This document shows positions 36,501-47,936 of a stretch of DNA of 64,000 nucleotides, piece by piece. The stretch is from contig NC_091108.1 of NCBI RefSeq assembly GCF_024713975.1, forward strand, positions 6,935,001 to 6,999,000, read 5' to 3'. Position 1 is the stretch's first letter. The number at the start of each line of letters is the position of its first letter. Source of the stretch: Paralichthys olivaceus (taxonomy: Eukaryota > Chordata > Actinopteri > Pleuronectiformes > Paralichthyidae). A model generated the notes under the pieces. It saw only the letters and a list, made by a program, of their open reading frames with translations. It did not search any database and had not been told where the DNA came from. The position numbers and the translations under genes are program-made.

Positions 36501-38064
36501 GAACTATGCATTTGCTTTCGCAGCCAGGGGTCAAGGGGAACCGGTGAGAGAAAAATGTTTGTCGGCACCACAGTATGCTGTAGTAAAAAAAAATAACAGG
36601 ACCAGGTCTGAATCAAAAAAACAATTGAAGTTAATAATAATATGGTCCTCAGAGAAAGTTTGAACCATTAAGGCCCCTTGTGGAAACAGAGGAGGCTAAT
36701 TTAACTGTTTTTTGAGAGACCTCAAAACTGAAATTCCTGTGTTTTGTTTAATCCAGACCACATCAGAGCAGCTGTACTAACACGTACTAACACGTACTAA
36801 CATGTGCTAGATCAACAGGGGCTCTCTAAAGACTGTGTTTATGAAAATAGAACAAATGGTGAGTTCATAGCTTTTTATTTATCTAGAGTCTTGACCATAT
36901 TAGACCAGGCCAAGATTGAGGATTAGTACATTTAAGACGTGCCAAACCTGGACTCAAATAATGTTGGTGCTCTAGTGGCCCAGAGGCACAGACCATAAAC
37001 CACAACATCCTTTCTCTGTGTTTGGCTAAGGACGTTTGTTTGAGGTATTATCACACCAAGCAGTTTTTAACCCATTCAAGTCATCCTCTGTCGATCAATC
37101 AATGATCAATGATGTTTTACATCAAGTCTGACGTTATTTACTTTATCAGTGGTCAAACAGTCCTTTGGGGACATTTCCCTGATAAATTAAAGAACTGATC
37201 AAAGAGGCCAGATAAGTGCTGGAGGAGGATTATCTACAATCGTCAATAGTTAGTAAATGATGTATCAAAGTTAATAAAAGTTTATAACCTCTTAAGAAAC
37301 TGGCACTATAAGTTTTTGTCCTTAAGTTTGTGAATAAGAGTTAAAGTGAAGGGTCTTTAATGTTATTTATAACTTTTAGTATTTTGATCAGAGCATCAAT
37401 CTAAACACTTGATCATTCAACATGTGTTCTGTGTCTCATCAGCTCTGACTCGATCGCTGATCATCACCTGTCTGTCCTGAGCCTCTGTCTCAGCCAGCAC
37501 CGTGTCGTGTCCCTTGTGCTCGTCCGTCAGACACAGGTAGCAGATGCACTGTTTGTCGGTGCGGCAGAACACCTCCAGCAGCTTGTCGTGCCGGGGACAG
37601 ATGGTCTCCTGCAGCTTCTTGGAGGCCCACACCAGCCGGTGCTTCTTGAAGGCGGCGGACTCGTAGTGGGGCCGGACGTGGACGTCGCAGTAGGAGGCCA
37701 GACACACCAGACACGACCGGACAGCCCGGTTCTTCCTGCCGGTGCACACGTCACACTCCACGTCGTCGCCCTCAGCGAAGCTCTGGCTCTCGGGCGTCGC
37801 GGCCTCCTGGAGTCCGGTCTTCCGGAACTTCTCCACCACGTCGGCTAGCATCGTGTTCCGGGCCAGAGGCGGCCTCGGGTTGAAGTTGTGACGGCACTGC
37901 GGACACATGAAGACCCCCAGGTAGTCGTCCTGGTCCCAGTAGTCCTGGATGCACCTGGAGCAGTAGCTGTGTCCGCAGGGGATCGTCACCGGGTCCTTCA
38001 GCACGTCCAGACATATGGAGCAGTTAAACTGGTCCCGGTCCAGCACCACCCCGGCCTGGGCCAT
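33502..38064 (-). CDS. TRIM-family E3 ligase lacking a B30.2 domain (finTRIM-like)
   Basis: Exons: 38064-37468, 36424-36329 (96 bases), 36156-35923 (234 bases), 35809-35650 (160 bases), 35549-35448, 34322-34227 and 33569-33502; 1353 bases in one frame, 450 residues. RING ligands start at C15/C18 (CSICLDVLKDPVTIPCGHSY) and two B-boxes follow (about 105-190). Coiled coil covers about 200-310 and the tail is proline/serine-rich (SPLNPFLTQGAVPTFALSP). The exon sizes match the neighbouring finTRIM gene, so the two are paralogues, but the C-terminus ends in a short basic tail where SPRY would be. Exon 1 is much more GC-rich than its surroundings. All three frames of the last exon are open for some distance; the phase used here follows the splice sites. 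It should be a ubiquitin ligase with a different targeting mode. Confidence 0.85.
34590..34915 (+). repeat. Dispersed repeat A, plus orientation
   Basis: Contains 'attaccaccaaactttgtgg', 'ggaaggatgttgtttagttc' and 'atttggtgcagatccaaata'. It is in an intron of the SPRY-less TRIM gene. Confidence 0.6.
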
Positions 38065-39975
38065 CGAGCAGTACCGACAGTAAACACGTGGAGGGAGAGA
38101 AACCGGAGAAAACAAAAGAGAAACCGCAGAAGACAGAGGAGGACGCGAGAAGACCTCCGGACAGAGGCTGACGCTTTGTTTACAGGAAGTCCAGAACTGA
38201 AGGGGCGTTACCGGAAGCGGAAATAGGGGGGCTTTAAAAGTTAAATTCACTTGTGTTTTGTTAAATTCAGTAGAAAGACACAGTTTACAGCTGCCAGACG
38301 AATACACAACAGTAAGAAGTAATTTAGTGAAGTACAAGTATCAAGTTGCATTACATGGAGCAGTTAAGTGAAACGACTGGATACAGTAGCTGAGGTTTTT
38401 CTTTTTTAAATAACACATGATTTCAAAAATAATATAAACTAAATCTTTAAATAGATATTTTATTATTATCAATCATTATAATAATAAATCAATGTCGTAT
38501 GTTTTCCTAAGCTCACGAGGAAGACACATGGTAACTATGAAAAATAACTTAAATAATGTTTTAATTTAATAATATAATATTATTACACAGTAAACCAGAA
38601 ATGATCAATACAGCTGATGGAGTAAAAAGTAATGTAGTGAATTATAAAGTAGCATAAAGTGAAAAAAATATAAAGACTGAAACAGTACCTGAGGACAATA
38701 CTACATAACAGTTTCTTTCCAGCAGTGTGTATGTGGTGTTTTATGACAGCACCAAACCAATAATGAATGTCTACAAGACAAACTTAAATTTATTTAACAT
38801 TAAATGAGAAACCACATGTACATACACTGAACCACCAAATTGCAAACATATTTTACATTCAAAATCCTGAATTACAAAGGTAATGGCCATAGCTGTCTAT
38901 TTACTGTATTTATTGATTATTGAGTTACTTAAAGTTAAAGATGACATCCTCAAATGTCTTGTTTTATCTGACCAACTGTAAAAAAACATTTGCATGAATA
39001 TTTAACAGGTTAAAGTTGGATATCTTCATATTTGAGAGACTGAAAAAACAGAATATAAATGTTCAATAGGACCAAAAATCAACACTACATCAGTAGCTCA
39101 GGTGAATGCTAAACTTATAATAAAGCAAACTCACACAGTAAAACAGTTTCCAATGCATTTTTTATTAAAAATGCTATTAAATAATTGACAAACACAATAA
39201 ATGTATTCTGGTACAGTGTATCCATTTCAGTAAATTATAAATAATGATGAATGGAAAACAAAAAGGACAACACACATGTTCAAACTTAAAGGAATTAAAT
39301 ATGAGTATTGTGCATTAGCAACATAAATAAAAGCTTAGACAGTGCATCTTTAAAAATGAATTCAGTTTCCTCTTCAAACAGAACAATACATTACTTTGGT
39401 CAAAAACTAAAGCTTGGATGAATTCAAGGGAAAGGTTCCAGATTTCAAAAAGGCTGCCTCAATAAAAACCAAGCATCATCCAAACATTCAGTGTTAATTG
39501 TGCGTCGCAGGTTTGGAAATGTTGGCAGCAACCTCATACAATATCAACATTTGTTTATCACGCATGTCAATCTGGATCAACCACGTTCTCCTGAAATCAA
39601 ACAGAACTCAAAATCAAGAATCCCGCCCTTTAAATGCATGGATTACAAATTTGGTCAAGGAACAAAAGTGAACTGAATAAATGATCCCTCAAACAAAACA
39701 AAAATAAAACAAGATTCCCTCTCACGTTTTCCTCAGAAGTACAGTTGGGTCATTCCGTGTCAAATCATCAAACTTTTTGGAGTTAGAAATGAGATGCAAC
39801 TTCAGAAAAGTAATAATGTCTCTGCAACAGCTTAAAATCCATCTTTCTGGAGGTCTTGATTTCATTATATGTTTTTGTATAATTCAACTTTAATTGTTAT
39901 AATCACTCATAATGCTGCTAGTCTTTATATTGTAGACATGAGAACCAAACCTGTGAACTATATTAAAGGAGATAT
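38065..39975. other. TRIM gene 5' flank, then AT-rich non-coding DNA
   Basis: Immediately upstream of the TRIM start (38085-38135) purine-rich GAAACC/GAGAAAC phrases occur, loosely like interferon-response elements but without a clean match. From 38.4 to 39.97 kb there is only AT-rich sequence; minus-strand polyadenylation of the THEM6-like gene may lie near 39.16 kb. Confidence 0.35.
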
Positions 39976-40150
39976 GACTTAAAGGGATAGTTCACCCAAA
40001 AATTCACTCTTTCTACTCACCAGTATGCTGATGGAGGGCTGGATGAAGTGAGTGTCATCAAAGGGTCCGTAACCCCCGACATTCAATTTCGACTCGAAAC
40101 GACAATTACACCATGTTTTAAGCCTAAATGTACATTGTGAAGTGAACACC
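39976..40150 (+). repeat. Dispersed fish repeat (AAAGGGATAGTTCACCC family)
   Basis: It begins TTAAAGGGATAGTTCACCC and continues with 'tactcaccagtatgctgatg', phrasing I recall from a repeat very common in percomorph and other teleost genomes. Non-coding. The start overlaps a TTAA. Confidence 0.6.
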
Positions 40151-40899
40151 ACAGTTTCTTAATTTAATTACACTAAAATTTGGATTTCCATACGTTTCTG
40201 TGATCGGCCCAAAGGGTTGATGATTTGACACGGAAAGAGCCAGTTTGTTTACTCACTTGTGTTATCTTGTGCAAGGTGCTGATGCTGATGGGAAGATTAA
40301 AACTAGTTCCTGTTACATGATGTCTATTCAAGCATTTCATTACGCATACTGTATGTTTTTCCTAAAAAGTTATAATTTTCTGAAATCATAACTGCAGACT
40401 ACAACCAATGGAGAGGAACAGGCACAAAAAATATCTTCTGGTTGTTTGAAACATGCATCTATGTCAGTGAAGATTAACTTTTGCTCTACATGCTTTATCT
40501 GACGTTAGAGGAGTTTGCTAAATGAGAATGAAGATTTCTAAAGCCAGTCTACTCACGGTCCACTACTCAATAAGCTGCAAGGATAAAGCTGTTGTTTCTC
40601 TTTTGTAAGAGAGAAACATCAATTATGATCCCAGTGCATACGTGCATTTTAAAACATGTAAAACCTACAGTTCAAGTTTTCATTTTCAGCAGTTTTATGT
40701 TCAGTTCACTTCCTACAAAAATACACAGCAGGTAGGATTGACCCAGAACACATCAGTGGAATCTTATAAGTCAAGTAAAACTGTCTATGATGTTTAACTG
40801 TTTGTGTGCATGTGTGTATGGATGTATACTGTATATGTGCGTGCAATGCAAATGATATGTGTCTACACTCATGATGCATGATGGTGTCATGGTGTGGCT

Positions 40900-41681
40900 T
40901 CACTTGTTCTTCTCCTCCAGTCCGCTCTCTGCTCTCAGGGCCTGGCTGCTGGCTGTAATGAAGCTGATCCAGTGTTTGAGGTCCTCTGGAAACTCGGGAC
41001 ACTCGATCTGCACACACACACACACACAAACAAACACACCCAAACAAACACAAACAAAACTTTTATGAAGCCCTACTCTCCATTTTGAAAACTTCTGTAA
41101 AAGACCAACAAAACTATTTAATAAAGAAAAAGATTGTTAGTTGCAGGACTACAGCTTTACTGATAAATACCATTACTCACCTTCCTTTTGCATACAAATT
41201 CTATAATGCTCTCTGGGCTGCAGCGCACCACATTCTGCCTGCAGAGCATGATTGCAGATACAAAGCCATCTTTCTTGGACACAAAGCGCTGCTCCAAGTA
41301 AAAGGCCTTCTCGTCCCATCCCACTACTTTGGTCCGAATCTCAAAAGCCTCACGGAAGGCCAATGAGCGCCGGTATCGGATGGTGGAAGCCCCTACCACC
41401 ATTTTGGCCCCCATCCTGCATGAGGCCATGAACAGCCCGTTTCGCATGTAATGGTGAAAGCGAGCAAAGTCACACTCCCTCAGGTATCGAGAGTTGTTCA
41501 TGTGGCCCATGTAGTCCAAGTCATGGGGAAGGACCATGCCATCGATGCTTTGCTCTGCTAGAATGTCCCATATTCTGGGCTGGAACCACGACTGGACAAA
41601 GACCTGGACCCCGCGCAGGAAGTACCATACATCCAGAGTACAGAAGAGCAGGAGGAGGGCTCCCAACACCAGCAGCAACAT
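40900..41681 (-). CDS. them6: THEM6-like hotdog-fold protein, copy A
   Basis: Two coding exons (41681-41181 and 41007-40900) give 202 residues, about the length of human THEM6. Residues 1-22 form a hydrophobic N-terminal segment ([20 protein letters not shown]), suggesting a signal anchor or secretion. The hotdog thioesterase-like fold follows, with the family motif [20 protein letters not shown] near residue 54, then [20 protein letters not shown], and the C-terminal HWISF...[12 protein letters not shown] signature. THEM6 is usually listed as an inactive or uncharacterised thioesterase-superfamily member, reported in the endoplasmic reticulum. A non-coding 5' exon ends at a donor at 42885/42884, and the acceptor AG lies 4 bases before the ATG. 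Confidence 0.93.
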
Positions 41682-42884
41682 CTCTCTGAAACAATAGAGA
41701 TATACACTATAAACTGCACTTAGGTCAAAATATACACTTTGAGTAGGTGCATTCAACAAATCAAGGAAAAGTTCCTCCAGTTAAACTTATCATTGCTCAT
41801 AGAGCGATAGAAGAATAGTTAAAAGAGGATTAAAGGTTGTGAATCACATTAGGATTTAAAAAATTCTAAATCTGATAATATTACATTAACGTTGTCATTT
41901 TTTATACTGGTTATATGTGTGTTGACACAGAGTCAACAGCACAAGGAAGTGATGGAACGAAAGGACAGAGCAGCTCTGAAGTGCAATTAGAGCGATAATT
42001 AAACAAAGTAAAGAGAGCTTAACACAACAAAGACAAGTACAATACTATAGAACGACCTACACTGGAGGATGCAAGTTCACGATCATACTGAACATATGAA
42101 AGCCAGTAAGAAAAAGTAGGTTTGCTGAACTGCACTAAACACAGAGGCATGTATGTGGAGGAAACGTTCCCCACTGCCTTTACTTAACTCATTCACAGAT
42201 TTTGATATTATCTTGCACTGTAGTGGAATTTTGAATCAACCGTTTAACTTTTTCTGGACATGTTGTGCATCTTTCTAGTCCTTTTCTGTCTCTTCATGTT
42301 CTGTAGCCTCTCTTTAGTCATTTGCATCCTTCTGTAGTTATTAAGCATGTGTGTGTCTCTCTGTGGTTGTATTACAACCTACATCTTTATGTGTCACTAC
42401 AACTGAGGCCTATCTATCAGTAATCCATCCATTATGTTAATTCCATGTTTATCTTACGCAGATCACGTTACATCCCCTTGTCGTTATCCTAAACAAACTT
42501 TACTTTGCCTTATCATAGTAACTCCTCACTCAGAGCAGTGTTTCTAAATTCACGACTAAAATATTAAATACAATTATCAATGATAATGTAAATAAGAGTA
42601 AAAACACGAGGTTTCACTCCAAAACATAATCTTATGGGTAAAAACCCGGAAGCATCCGACTTGCATGATAACTCACTTCAACCTTGAGGACTGTGGAGCT
42701 AACGCTGCTCCAGTCAACCTGCTGTCACAGACAAATCTGCTAGCTTAGCCGCTAGCTGCGGGCGGACTGTGGCCTCGGTGAAACGCAGACCACGTCCGGG
42801 TTCAGCTCTTGTTCTACCGATGTGTGCTTTCAGGCTGTGAACGCGGAGACTCGGACGCGTGTCTCTGAGGTGGCAGAAACCTAC

Positions 42885-43005
42885 CGTGCGCCCCGGACTC
42901 ACAGCGACCATGAGATGCGACGCTGCTGCAACTTGAAGAAACCGGTGGAATGAATCTACGCGACTTCCGGGTGCTCGGTGACGACACGAAATCTCATTGG
43001 TTGCC
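42885..43005 (-). promoter_or_regulatory. them6: Promoter and non-coding first exon of THEM6-like copy A
   Basis: A CpG-containing block holds, on the minus strand, a CCAAT box (about 43001-42997) and a CCGGAAGT ETS site (42970-42963), followed by a CACG|GTAGGT donor at 42885. The arrangement fits a TATA-less housekeeping promoter. The exact start is inferred. Confidence 0.5.
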
Positions 43006-43214
43006 GTGTCGGCATGGTTACGAAGTCATCATCATTATCGTCATTATAACTATTATTATTGTGGTTTGGTATTTTTTTATTTGCTGGTTTTTATGATCCT
43101 GGTATATTTATGTATTCAATATGAATATATATTAATACTCGCTACATTCTAAAGATTTGTTTTTATTTTATTTTATTTCCTGCATTTGTCAGCCACTGGG
43201 TGGCACTGTATGCA

Positions 43215-43345
43215 AACAGATAGATAGAAGGCTAGATAGATAAATGAATAGATAGAAGACAGAAGGATAGATGGATAGATAGACAAAGACAGATAGAAGG
43301 ATAGATTGATAAATTAATAGGTAGATAGATATAGAGAGGCGGACA
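43215..43345. repeat. Imperfect (GATA)n repeat
   Basis: GATA/GACA/GAAG tetranucleotide units with interruptions, between the two THEM6-like genes. Confidence 0.85.
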
Positions 43346-43349
43346 GAGA

Positions 43350-44198
43350 GAAGGGTTTTATTGTCTGTCCAAAAGTGACAGACCTTCTCCTTTAGACAGT
43401 GCTCAACAAAACACATAATCTGTATATTTTTTATTTAATAAGAATCAGCTGGATTGATTGGCCATGATTGATTTTTTTCTGTTTTGGATTTGATTATTTT
43501 CAATGAATGAATGAACCTTAGTTTGGACAATGGATTTGCTTTGACTGAATGCATCACATCCCCATGATGCATCAGTGACAGCTTGAGTTTGGACAAATAG
43601 CAACTGCGATAGCGACACAAAGGCACAATAAAAGTTACGTTTTAAACATACAGTACGTGCACAGCTCAGTGTTCAGTATTCATCCTGCCAGCAGCTGATG
43701 GTGTCAGCCTTTTCTCATACCAGGTATATTCAACTGCCAATGTAATATTAAAGCTCACTTTTCATTTACTTTTAAGCTACTGATAATGTGAATCCTTTTA
43801 TTTTTCTGGTTTAAAAGATAAGTTACTGTACACCTGGTTTCTACGTTGCATATTCCATTAGAGTGACACTAACTGATTTGACATCTGTTTCATTTTATTG
43901 TTACTCTACATCTATAATGGTTGTATTGCCTGTGTATTAACTGTGTATTGTACAGTGAGGTCATAAACGTGCGTCAATAGGATTTCAAAATTCATTTGTT
44001 TTAATGCTTATATGGTACATGAAAACATATAATCATGTTACTTCTCTATTGAGGTATGTCGTTTTTTTAGTGTTGGCATCTATGTAAAGCTCTATATCAA
44101 GAGTAAAGTAGGCACAAGCATGTGACAGTCGAGCAGCGAACAGCCGCAAATATTTCTCTCAGAAGACTTTGAATCTTGATCGCTGCCTGTTCACAGCT
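43350..44198. other. Intergenic DNA between the THEM6-like genes
   Basis: AT-rich; no supported exon. It includes the 3' flank of copy B. Confidence 0.4.
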
Positions 44199-44902
44199 TT
44201 ATTTGTTCTTCTCCTCTAGTCCGCTCTCTGCCCTGAGGGCCTGGCTGCTGGCTGAGATGAAGTTGACCCAGTGTTGAAGGTCCTCTGGAAACTCAGGGCA
44301 CTCCACCTGCAAAGAGCAAATGACCTTCAGTGAGCAAAGGATTTATTAAAACCTTAACAGTGTTTAATTTGTATTTGTATTGAGGCCTGCTCTCCTACCT
44401 TTCTTTTGCAAAGATGCTGCATGATCTTGTCCGGGCTGCAGCGGATCACACTCTGCTTGCAGTACATGACGGCACACACCAGGCCGTCTTTTGTTGAAAC
44501 AAATCGCTGCTCCAGGAAAAAGGCTTTGTCATCCCAAGTCACGATCCGACTCCGCAGCTCGTAGCCCTCACCTATACACAGAGCTCTTCGGTAACGAATG
44601 GTGGTGGCCCCCACCACCATCGAAGCTCTGAGGGCTCGCACGGCCTTGAACACGCCGTTGCGTGTGTAGAGAGAGAAGCGGGCGAAATCGCACTCGCGGA
44701 GGTAACGAGCATTGTTCATGTGGCACATGTCGATGTCATGGGGAGTGACCCGGCCTGTCAGGACCTGCTCTGCTGTGACGTCCCAGACCGGAGGCTGGAA
44801 CCAGGCCCGGGCCACCGTTGCCGCCACTCGTAGGAAGTACCACACATCCAGGCTGCAGAAGAGAGCCAGCAAGGCGCCGAGCACCCACAGCAGCCACCAC
44901 AT
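44199..44902 (-). CDS. them6: THEM6-like hotdog-fold protein, copy B
   Basis: Two coding exons (44902-44399 and 44306-44199) give 203 residues with the same exon junction as copy A, so this is a tandem duplicate. The N-terminal hydrophobic segment is [20 protein letters not shown]. The family motif reads [19 protein letters not shown], one residue shorter before HMNN than copy A and than the human form as I recall it. The end matches copy A ([10 protein letters not shown]...[13 protein letters not shown]). It is more GC-rich at third positions than copy A. An acceptor lies 4 bases before the ATG; a non-coding 5' exon likely ends at 46553. Confidence 0.93.
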
Positions 44903-44959
44903 CTCTCTAGAAAGGACATAAACAAGCAGAGGGAGCAATGGGGTCACTGTGATGTGTGA

Positions 44960-46540
44960 GACCAACATCTTTTATGTGTAACTCTCATGATATTCCATCC
45001 TATTGATGAGTGTTGCTGCAGCCTCAGCTCACTTAAAGCTGTCATAAACAAACCAGTGTGAAGTGGAACACCTTCCTTCAATATGGAGGACATGGGCACT
45101 GACAGACATATTGGTGTCAGTGTTTATGCCTTTATGTGCTGATATGAAAACTTATTTTGAAGAATAAATAATGCAGAAATATTCATATTACATTTAAAAA
45201 AATTCTAATTCAAGTTTTTTGTATTTGTATTTGTGTTTTCAAGGGTTTGATAATGACATATTAAGAGTTATTGCCAATTTATAAAAAAGATACATCATAT
45301 ATTAAAGATATGTTGGTAGATATTTATGCATTGGAAATGTATTACATTGTTGGCATTGCCAACCAAAAATCCATATTGGTCTGGTACTATTTACTCCTTT
45401 GAGTGACGTTTGTGAAAAACCTACGCCCTGCTTTTTTTTTTCCTTTAAAGGAAATTAATATTTGAGTTTTGTGTTTTTTAGTTGAAACCAATGGGCCTGA
45501 GGCTTTTTTGTCAACAGTCACAATAAAATATTAAGGATAAAATCTGCTTCATCATCAGAAGTTAAGCTTAGGCAAATATATGACATTAACCAAAGCCAGT
45601 AAATGTCAATATATTTGTAAAGCATTTTTAAAAAGATAAAATTATAATGCTCTTGATATTATCTTATATTAATGTCAGTGTGGACAGCTGCATGGTTTTG
45701 GTTAATTTGCTCCGTGTTTTCTTAACTGGCAGCTGGAAGAAAATATATCTGGGGAGCAGGTTCCCTAGTTGGAAAAAAATAATATCATCAATCAAAAAGA
45801 AATTACCACCTCAAACTCCTTCTCCTCTTTCAAATCTCTCTTATATACTCATTATATAGCTTTTATTTCTCTCTAACTCTCTTATAGAAACTTCTTTTTA
45901 TCTGTTTCTGTGCTCTATTGCTGTGTGATCTTCACTTTGCCTTTAAATGGTTTCTTATTTTGGATTTTCAAATTGTAAATAACCTTGTAACTGTCTTTTG
46001 AACGGTGCTATACAAAAATGTGTTGTTAATATTATTAAACTCACATATATCAGCTTTAATTCAACTTATGAGACAGTGGTAGCAGTTTGTAGTCCAAAAC
46101 CAGTGATACATTTGTATGCAGGTGTATTTTAGTTTTGTGTATTGTGTAAGTCAGTATTTCTGCCAAAAGTAAGAAGTAGTGTTGAAGCACTTTAAGCTGC
46201 AGTGTGAATCCTGTGTGTTCATGTGGAGCTGATTCTTTCAAACATGAAGTGAAACTACAAACAAATCAATGACTCTTCAGGATCAGTGCTGTAAACACAT
46301 GTGAAGGTGTAAACAGGTTCTACAGGAAAATCAGGAACTGGTGAAAACTCTGTGAAAACTGGTTGAACCTCTGAACAAAGCTTCAGAGTTAAACAACAAC
46401 TCAAATGTCTTAAACCAGAAGCGAAGCCTGAGCTCATGTCAGGTCGGAAGTGAAGTTACCTGCTGAGGCAGCAGTTTTATCTCAGACTTTACGCAACTGA
46501 CGTAAACAAACGGCAATAATACGAGTAAATGATTGAATCC
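44960..46540. other. 5' intron of THEM6-like copy B
   Basis: AT-rich intron sequence; nothing else recognised. Confidence 0.4.
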
Positions 46541-46552
46541 ACGAACACTCAC

Positions 46553-46700
46553 CTGCGGATTCCTGATGCTTCTACTCAAACCTGCGGAGCCACACACACA
46601 CACAGACACACACACAGACACACTCAGCTACACACACTCAGACACACACCTGAACACACTCCGCCACACGCGCTCCATAACAGAGGAAATCTTCTTCCGG
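46553..46700 (-). promoter_or_regulatory. them6: Probable non-coding first exon and promoter of THEM6-like copy B
   Basis: A GCAG|GTGAGT donor at 46553, an interrupted CA microsatellite (about 46590-46650) just upstream, and a CCGGAA ETS-like site near 46697-46702 are seen. A CCAAT box on the minus strand lies near 46966-46970. Confidence 0.4.
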
Positions 46701-47936
46701 AAACGGTTTTCAAAATAAATACATAATTACATTATATTTATTTAGAACTGGGGTTTTCGACGTTCAATCAACATTAGAAACGTACAGAATTTGAATAGCA
46801 GGATTCTGTTTGAATTCATCTTCATGCCAACATTAATCATTTGGGATCAAGAGTGAGTGTACTGAGTTTTATTTTTTTAAGTTTAAAATGTAAGGACATT
46901 TATTTTGAAGCCGACTGAGGCGCGTCTTGTTATCAGGACGTGACGTAGAACAGAATCCTTGGCTCTGATTGGTTGCCCACTTCCCCATAATTATCTACCA
47001 CTGAAGTTAATATTGTAATCTATTAAACATATTAATGAGAGGTTTGTTTCTGGAAACAGTTTATTGCGTAAATAAAAATGAGTTTTATAAGTAAAGGTTT
47101 ATTTGTCCTGGCTTAAAAGTATAATTATAAAAAGTATTGTAAACCACAAGTGGGCCTTCCTATAAATATTCACGAGTAAGCCTCTTATCAACTAAAATAT
47201 TGAAATTGTAATATTAAAACTAGGTTTTGATAGTCAAATAGTAAAAGTATTTTAGTTCATAGTTCAGGTGTGAGTTGATGCTAGTTGATGCTAGGAGCGT
47301 GTTAATGTATTTAGATTACTTTAGACCGTATATAAAAGTTCAATGAAAATATTGGTTATTGTAAAAGAGAAGAAAGGCTGTGTCCTTCTAAAATGGTTTA
47401 TTGTTGTGGAATCTCCATCAAGACAAACTTAACACACTTTTATTCCCCACTCTAAAAGGTAACTCACACATTTAGCAATGTCACAGAGTACAATGACAAT
47501 AAAGTCTACTGAATTTGAATATGAATTGAATATAGGAACAAAGAAAAAACTGGAAAACAATCACCAGACAGCAAAGGAAGGAAAATTACTACGATTGTCC
47601 ATACAGTTCTCATCTTAGGGCAAAATTACTATAACTGCAAAAACTGAAGATTCACTTTTATCCGCACTAAGAAACACTTATAAGCTACATTACATTTATT
47701 AATCTGGTGTATACACGTTTCTAGAACTGCATCTATTTAACTTTGTCAATTCAAACTATGGAAAACATTTATAAGGAATGAAACACAAACAGACAGGCTT
47801 TCTATCGAGTAATTTTAAGGGGATTTTCAGAGATTATCTTATGCAAACATACTAAAGCTTCTTCATCATCAAATCAATAAGGTCTCATGTACATTAAACA
47901 CAGGTCGAACCACTGTGATAATGATGATCAACAGAG

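Noticed and set aside
36770-36810. Repeated ACACGTACTA units, considered as a spaced array
   Set aside because: Only three short units with no spacers; a simple tandem repeat.
37490-38226. Several long GC-rich open frames on both strands
   Set aside because: Shadows of the GC-rich first exon of the SPRY-less TRIM gene, whose RING and B-box cysteines fix the true frame.
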